Origin: Megalobrama amblycephala
Taxonomy: Eukaryota; Chordata; Actinopteri; Cypriniformes; Xenocyprididae
Reading direction: 5' to 3'
Assembly: GCF_018812025.1 (NCBI RefSeq)
Contig: NC_063061.1
Coordinates: 37,713,366 to 37,777,365, forward strand
DNA length: 64,000 nucleotides
The notes under the pieces are model-generated. The model was not told the DNA's origin and searched no databases. It worked only from the letters and a program-made list of their open reading frames with translations. This document shows, in pieces, positions 57,855-64,000 of this stretch; position 1 is the stretch's first letter, and every line of letters begins with the position of its first letter. The position numbers and the translations under genes are program-made.

Positions 57855-58992
57855 CTAGATAACGCTATATCTTTGAAAATACTTTATAAACTTGTAGCCA
57901 CGTACTGTGTACTTGCAGGAACCTTTTACCATTCTATATCCTGCATTTGGTACTCTTCTTTTGATGGCCACAATGACATATTCCTGGTCAGTAAGGGTAC
58001 TATAAGTATTTTTTGTAGAAAGACCTAATTCACACATTCGGCGGAAGATGGTTGACTGGCTGAATTCTAAAATATTTGCAATGCAAGAAATGGGCAAAGA
58101 CATGTCAATGAGACGGGACAGCAGTTCTTCAGAAACAATGTACTTAGGCCGGCCTCGTCCACCAGCAGATTATGTTATTAGAATTGGGGAGGCCTCTTGT
58201 TCAAGAGCTGCATGAACTTTTCTTTGTAGAGTCATAAGGGTCTCCAAATATCACGAGGCACTTCAAAAATTGTGGAGGCAGATGTCAAAATAAAGACTTC
58301 CTGATTTAGGATGTAGTCAAAAAAGTCAAGGTCCAGCTGATGCCCATTTACAACAGTATTTACTATTGACCTGAGGCTTTCTAATATTTGTGTAATCAGT
58401 GGTTCCTATGAAAGACAGATAAGAATTCAATATGTTAAAATATTACTGTCCAAGACCCTGGAGACTGCAGAGTACAGTGAAACGTTTTAAAAGCTTTGTT
58501 TAAAAGGTTTGCTATAAATAAATAATGAACTCCTGAACTGCTGTTTAACACTTAAAACAGAATAGAGTCTTGAACCTGGAAACAGTATTTTTTTTAATCA
58601 ATGAAAACTTAAGCAATAAATTACATGCTATAGTTGTTGGGCATGAGATGCATTGATTATGTTTAAAGCATTATTTTATTAAGCAAAATTAAGTGCAACT
58701 CTGCCAAGTGATGAAATCTGACATTAAAAACAGCACTATTGCATCATGAATTAATAAAGCAGTAGTATAATCTATTCATTCATTTTAAGTATTTCTCAGA
58801 GAAACTGCACTCACTCACTAACGTTACACCTGTTATGTCTGTGATGGAATTCACGACACACTATCGTTAAATATGACTCGAATAAATATGAGTCCAATAA
58901 AGTAACATGTTTAATGACATACAATGTTTCAATGAGGGAATAACAAAATAACTTACCTGAGGTGGCGTGTGGGAACTCCCTTGACCAGCCAT
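57855..58992 (-). pseudogene. Integrase-type (IS481/Ginger-like) transposase gene, truncated
   Basis: A spliced structure is visible: exon 1 58957-58992 (MAGQGSSHTPPQ, donor GTAAGT), then an exon from 58405 downward. The latter encodes a helical N-terminus, an in-frame stop near 58229, GGRGRPKYIV, and a helix-turn-helix like FSQSTIFRRMCELGLS followed by GYRMVKG. These match a fish repetitive family with an rve-type integrase core. The core itself is missing: sequence similarity ends near 57915, close to the end of the adjacent 50.6-57.8 kb element. At least two stops or shifts are present. Confidence 0.6.
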
Positions 58993-60043
58993 TTTAGCAA
59001 TGGTGCAAAAAAAAGCTGGGTTCCTTTAGGTGAGTGACAGGATCAGGGTGCGCACGCACTCTGTGTGATCGATGTATCTCTCACTCGTATATTAATGCCT
59101 GTGACAGCGGTGACGTAATTTTGACAGTAGATTGTCGCTTCATGATTCGTACTCGTAAACAAGACTTTGTACTCATAACCCAGCAATCGTAAAACTATGT
59201 TTCGTGTGTGTAAACTACACCAGTCGTATTTTTTGGAGTCGTACTCAAACAAATGTGGCAAATGTCATAGATTCTGGAACCGTACCATCATAAACTCATG
59301 ATTACACTCAGATCATTTTGACAGTTTTAGAATTACACACGTACGAGTTTCATTTATGCACGTGTTATTAATGACAGCCTTTTTATTCCATATTCATGAA
59401 GCTTCTGAGCTTTCCGAATCAAATCCACGATTCGGAGTGACAAAGTCACATGATTTCAGCAGTTTTTGCAGTTTGATACGCGATCTGAATCACTGATTCG
59501 ACTCAAAAGATTGATAATGCTCCAAAGCAGTGTTTTGAAATTGGCCATCTGTAGATATTGTTAAAAAGTCTATTTTTTTTACTTTATTTTTTTTGGTGCA
59601 CAAAAAAAAAAAATTCTTGCAGGCCTTGCTGTGCCATTGGATTTAATCAAAAATCTTAATTTGTGTTCCAAATGTAGGGCTGAACTGCATGCATTCTTTA
59701 AATTGGCCACAAGTGCATGAGTTGTCCAATCATATACTCTCACGGCTATATAAAAGTGTCTTTTAAAGCACTATTGTGTGTTTGCTCACCGCTGTGCATC
59801 ACTGCCCGAGGCCCACCCATTCTGGTTTTTGGCTCTTTCCATCTCTCAGGTATGTGTTTGCTAACTAGTGAGCATTAAGGCCCCGGTATACTTCAAACGA
59901 AATCGAAGAACGAACTGATGTGACATTTCAAACAAAATCAGGCCAAAACGAAGTTCATTTTGTGTTCTTTTTGGAAGTTTGAAACGGCTTGCCAAAGCGA
60001 ACTTTCAGGAAAAGTTCGCTCCAGCTGCAAAACACCTTCGTAC
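58993..60043. other. Non-coding stretch with repeat remnants
   Basis: 59400-59700 is a diverged copy of the family at 45505-45850. 59876-60040 begins TAAGGCCCCGGTATACTTCA, resembling one end of a hAT-like MITE whose other end is not found. No gene is seen. Confidence 0.45.
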
Positions 60044-60504
60044 TGTCAGGGATCTGTGAGGGAGGACTCAAATGCAGGAAGAGTTTTACAGGTTTATTGA
60101 CAAGACTTGGGATATAGAGGGTGAGGTGGTGAACACAGTCCATACAATAGGAAGGGGTGAGGCACAAAGACAAGCACGCTGAGGGAACGGCCACTGAGAT
60201 CAGCCCAGGTTGTAAGCAGGCCGGTGAGCATTGGCAGGTGTGCAGTATGAGGCCCCAAAGATGTAGCGGGAGCCAGACTGGATCAAACAGCTCAAGTAGT
60301 TAGATCCATGTGACACAATCAGGCACTGAACCGGTCTTGCTGCTTGGACTAACGAGGACGCAACAAGAAAGGGAAATAAGGAGGTGGGAACAGAGCAGCA
60401 CATGGCAAACACAGACAAAGCCATGTGCTCAGACACAACATAAACAGAGACACATTAAACAAAGACAAAACCGACAAGACTGTCAGGGCAGAACCCCGAC
60501 AGTG

Positions 60505-60610
60505 GAGCGGGTTCCATGAACGCTCTTTCTGGAGCAGGAGCGGGCTCAGTGAACGCTCTCTCTGGAGCTGGAGCGGGCTCGGTGAACGCTCTCTTTGGAG
60601 CTGGCTCTCT
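60505..60610. repeat. 33-bp tandem repeat, three units
   Basis: Units beginning GCGGGCTCAGTGAACGCTCT repeat with a 33-bp period, encoding an 11-residue repeat (ERAFTEPAPAP) on the minus strand. Confidence 0.8.
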
Positions 60611-62202
60611 CAGGAGTGGGCTCTGGGACTGCATCTTCCACTGAAGCGGGTTCAATAACAGCCCTCACAGCAACGGACTTGGGAACAGCTCTCCTTGCAG
60701 CGAGCAAGGCCATAATAGCAGGCATTGACTGACAAGAGGCCTCTGTAAACATGACTGCACTGGTAGAAACGGTCTCGGAGGGCATGAATTGACTGGCAGG
60801 TGGCTTAGAAAAAGTCACTGGACTTGATACCTGAGGAACCACTGGATTTAAGACCATCAGAATAGGGTCCTCTAGGACCTCACAGTTCTGGGCACTCAGA
60901 CTTGGGAATTCTTGGACCACTGGACTTGAGGCTTGAGATTGGAGGATTGTAGACTGCCTTGCATGGGTCTTTCTTTTCCGTTTGCGATGGGTCGATGGTG
61001 TGTGCCTGACCGCCTCTGTAGTATCTGCAGCTAACTTGGCCACCTCAGGCGGAACAGCAGTGACCTCTGTTGACTCAGCAATGAATGAAGCTGACTCAGC
61101 AAACTCTGTAGTAAGAACAGGCTTATTTGACTGAGGGACACCACTTGATTTGACGGGCTCTGGAGTAACACAAGGGATGTCCATGGACAGGACATGGCTG
61201 GCTAGAACACCCACTTCTGGTGTGACAAGAATGCCAAGCGGTCTTCAAATTGATTCCACTGGACTAGATGCTTCAGAAACTGCTGTGCTTGGGGCTTTTG
61301 AAGGAAGGGTATTAGACTGAACAGCGAAGGCCTTTCCGCTCCTCTGCTCTTGATGGGTCGGCGTTATGTGCTTGACCACCTCTGTAGTATCTGTAACTGA
61401 CTCGGCCAACACAGACAGCATAGCAGTTGACCCCATCGACTCAGCAGTGACAAAAATGGATACAGTAGGCTCAGAAGTGACAGAAACAAACTTAGAGATG
61501 ACAGTGGTAGACTTCTCTGGCTCTTGGGCAGCAGAAGTGGATGTTACGGTTTCTTGAACAACAGGGGTTGACTCAGATTGGGGAGATACTGGAACTGACC
61601 TGATGTATTGAGAGATGACTGTGCTTGACTTGACTGGCTCCTGAATAACAGAAGTGGATGTGGCTGATTCAGGAGTGGTAGAATCGGATTTAGTTAACTC
61701 AGAAGTGACTACATTGCGGAACAGACTTGATTGCTTGGGAGATGACAGTGGTAGACTTGACTGGCTCAGAGGTGATTGGAACGGTCTCTGAGGTAGATGT
61801 GGTTGATTCAGTCACCCGCTTTCTGAACCTTATCTTCATGGTAGAAGACGGAGGAGGATCAAAAACTTAACGTGACAGACGAGGATGAGCGGGAGAATTG
61901 CTGCAGGCAGATACTAGTCAACTTGGCACTCTCCATGGACTGTGATGACAAAGATAACGGGAGAAACCCCAGAAATCCAGAACTCAGAGAGAATCCATCT
62001 CCCATGCAGGTAGGGGATCATCCAAGCAGGCGTTAAAGAGGTCTTTGAGAGCAGCGTCATTATAATCTAGACCCCTAGACATAGTCCATAAAAACTGGGT
62101 GAATGTTCTTATCTCCCAACCCCGTTGGTGAAGGCCAGTCAAACCTTGATGACGAGCCACTCTCTCCCGGGCGTTAGCAGGTGGCCGGATTCTGATGCTC
62201 AT
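60546..62202 (-). pseudogene. LTR-element internal frames, gag-like
   Basis: Nearest the 5' LTR the frame at 61984-62202 encodes LDYNDAALKDLFNACLDDPL, resembling the capsid region of fish gypsy Gag proteins. Downstream frames (61245-61436 and 60546-61214) are Ser/Thr/Pro/Val-rich with a basic RKRKRKTHARQ patch and no known domain. They are separated by stops. I cannot say whether they were one protein. Confidence 0.45.
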
Positions 62203-63004
62203 CCTGCTGAGTCTTATGCTGGCCAGTTCGTTCTGTCAGGGATCTGTGAGGGAGGACTCAAATGCAGGAAGAGTTTTACAGGTTTATTGACAAGACTTGG
62301 GATATAGAGGGTGAGGTGGTGAACACAGTCCATACAATAGGAAGGGGTGAGGCACAAAGACAAGCATGCTGAGGGAACGGCCACTGAGATCAGCCCAGGT
62401 TGTAAGCAGGCCGGTGAGCATTGGCAGGTGTGCAGTATGAGGCCCCAAAGATGTAGCAGGAGCCAGACAGGGTCAAACAGCTCAAGTAGTTAGATCCATG
62501 TGACACGATCAGGCACAGAACCGGTCTTGCTGCTTGGCAGAGAGAGAGAGAGCGGCCACAGGGATCCTCAGTCTGCAGGACAGGACAGGGGGAGACCAGA
62601 GACACAGAACGAGGACTTGACAAGACAGGTGGTTAGATGGTTTGGAACAAGGAAGGACAACGATGACTAAATGGATACAAGAAACTCCTACACAAATGCT
62701 ATGAGCTTAGGTGAACAAAAGACTAGTATACAGGAACGAAGTTTAACAAACTGGCAAAGACATGAGGGAAAGAGTGCACAATATAAAGGAGGCAAAGAAC
62801 ACGAGGAACAGGTGACAACACTTAGACTAACGAGGACGCAACAAGAAAGGGAGCAGGGAACAGGGAGAACACTAATAACAAATAAGGACTGAACAATGAC
62901 TAAACAAGAGGGCGTGGTGACAGCAAACAAGGAGGTGGAAACAGAGGAGCACATGGCAAACACAAACACAGACAAAGCCATGTGCTCAGACACAACATAA
63001 TAAT

Positions 63005-63535
63005 CTGATATCATGAATGTGATTGTTACTAGTAAGAAAGCCATTTTAGATATCTGAACTTATATTGATATCAGAAATACATTTTCAGATATCAAAAATG
63101 AACATTTTTACTAGTAGCAATTCAATTGTTGATATCAAGAACGCTAGACATTTCAACTAGCGACAATTGAATTCTTGATATCAAAAATTTGCATTTTACT
63201 AGTAACAATGTAATTATTGATATCAAAATTACAATTTTTACTAGTAAGAACTGTATTTCTGATATGTGAAATTGAAATTTCAAGAGTAAGTAAGAAATCA
63301 ATTCTTGATATCAACAATTGAATTTGAATGGGAGCCTATGGTGACATTTCACTAGTGAAAATACAATTACAGATATCAAGAATTCTAGTTTTTACTAGTG
63401 GAAATTCAAATGTTGATATCAAGAATTAACATTGTTACTAGTGGAAATGTAGTTCCTGATATCAACAACTGAATTGTTGATATCAATAATTGAATTGTTG
63501 ATATCAAGAAGTAACATTGTTACTAGTAGAAATGT
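63005..63535. repeat. Array of GATATC/ACTAGT-containing units
   Basis: The motifs TTGATATCAAGAATT and TTTTACTAGTAACAATG alternate about every 25-35 bases over half a kilobase, in both orientations. Both cores are palindromic. No coding sequence is present. Confidence 0.75.
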
Positions 63536-63629
63536 AGCCGGATGAATCTGATTCAAAAGCCGGATGAATCATTTGTCCAGTGTGCAGCTTGAAAATGATC
63601 AACACATCTACTTTCACATCTTTATACAG

Positions 63630-63801
63630 GCTGAAGGATTGTGATATCACAGATGAAGGTTGTACAGCTTTAACTTCTGCTCTGACATCAAACCCCTCAC
63701 ACCTGTGATCTCTGTATCTGTCTAGGAATAATATCAGACTTGGGTGTAAACCTGCTCTCTGGTGCCATGAAAAATCCAGACTGTAAAATTTACACACTGA
63801 G
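63630..63801 (+). pseudogene. NLR-type leucine-rich-repeat exon, broken
   Basis: The exon follows TTTATACAG and ends before GTAAAA. It encodes LKDCDITDEGCTALTSALTS, the fish NLR-C repeat type, with an in-frame TGA after NPSHL and a shift near NNI. It is 172 bases long, two short of the 174-base unit usual for these exons, which agrees with a 2-base loss. Confidence 0.8.
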
Positions 63802-63891
63802 GTAAAATGATCAGAGAGTTTATATAACATTGGTCTGAAATTATATCCATGTCTTGAACTTGAGAATGAAGAGTTTAATCGATTTCTGCAG

Positions 63892-64000
63892 GCTTGATGA
63901 TTGTAGCATCACAGATGAAGGTTGTGCAGCTCTAGCTTCTGCTCTGACATCAAACCCCTCACACCTGAGATTTCTGGATCTGTCTAGAAATCCTCTAAGT
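63892..64000 (+). CDS. NLR-type leucine-rich-repeat exon, cut by window end
   Basis: After TTTCTGCAG the exon encodes [20 protein letters not shown] followed by [12 protein letters not shown], one and a half leucine-rich repeats of the NLR-C (NACHT) immune receptor family of fish. It is open as far as visible. No NACHT exon lies in this window, so the gene body is probably to the right or broken. Confidence 0.8.

Larger units (their letters stand above)
60044..62997 (-). mobile_element. LTR retrotransposon, non-autonomous, minus strand
   Basis: Direct repeats at 60044-60440 and 62234-62997 share the same ends, TGTCAGGGATCTGTGAGGG and CATGTGCTCAGACACAACA, giving TG/CA termini on the minus strand. 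The 60-kb copy lacks two blocks (about 280 and 90 bases) present in the 62-kb copy. The internal 1.8 kb has gag-like and low-complexity protein frames only. Protease, reverse transcriptase and integrase are absent, so the element would depend on a Ty3/gypsy-type helper. Confidence 0.75.

Noticed and set aside
60310..60519. Polar Gln/Arg-rich frame over the LTR
   Set aside because: It lies within the long terminal repeat on the strand opposite the element and recurs only because the LTR is repeated.

Overview
The window is vertebrate nuclear DNA, almost certainly from a cyprinid (carp/zebrafish-like) fish. Host genes are split by GT-AG introns. Teleost-typical families are present: a multi-domain GIMAP, a VMO1 family gene, VWA5A, and NLR-type leucine-rich-repeat exons. 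The mobile-element load is very high: hAT, Tc1/mariner, TTAA-type MITEs, CACTA-like, Harbinger, DIRS, an LTR element, tRNA-SINEs and an L2-type tail. Species is inferred from repeat character, not proven. No bacterial, CRISPR or rRNA features are present.

Layout. 1-5.8 kb is one hAT element (203-5828, 8-bp target duplication) with a second element nested inside. 5.8-18.5 kb is a VMO1-like neighbourhood. A partial, frame-broken copy of the last exon lies at 6.5 kb and a four-exon gene with one frame break at 15.45-17.79 kb. They are separated by a hAT carrying a nearly intact Tc1 (8.2-11.2 kb), a Harbinger scrap and an 833-bp tandem repeat. 18.5-28.5 kb has no clear host gene. It holds a probable solo LTR, a 1.4-kb element carrying a RecQ-like helicase N-terminus, a foldback MITE and a fragment of a repetitive fish protein. 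28.6-36.4 kb (minus) carries twelve coding exons of a VWA5A-like gene (VIT plus von Willebrand A domains), with introns full of MITEs. 38.8-41.7 kb has an L2-type tail, a decayed transposase and a THAP-domain exon inside a short inverted-repeat element.

43.5-49.5 kb (plus) is a GIMAP/AIG1 GTPase gene with three consecutive GTPase-domain exons and a short last exon. Only the middle domain keeps a canonical P-loop. A TTAA element split by a Tc1 copy sits in one intron. Matching interferon-response-like 12-mers lie about 1.3 kb upstream and 0.9 kb downstream of these exons. 50.6-57.8 kb is an inverted-repeat DNA element with an iterated 15-mer, into which a rearranged DIRS retrotransposon (51.0-56.5 kb) has inserted. 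57.9-59.0 kb is a decayed integrase-type transposase gene. 60.0-63.0 kb is an LTR element on the minus strand. 63.0-63.5 kb is an array of GATATC/ACTAGT-containing units. 63.6-64.0 kb begins a cluster of NLR-type leucine-rich-repeat exons running off the window.

Genes do not form operons. GIMAP and NLR-type genes are both immune families that expand in fish, and their adjacency fits a fast-evolving, transposon-rich immune region. Several recognised host exons carry single frame breaks, which could be pseudogenisation or assembly indels; the sequence alone cannot decide.
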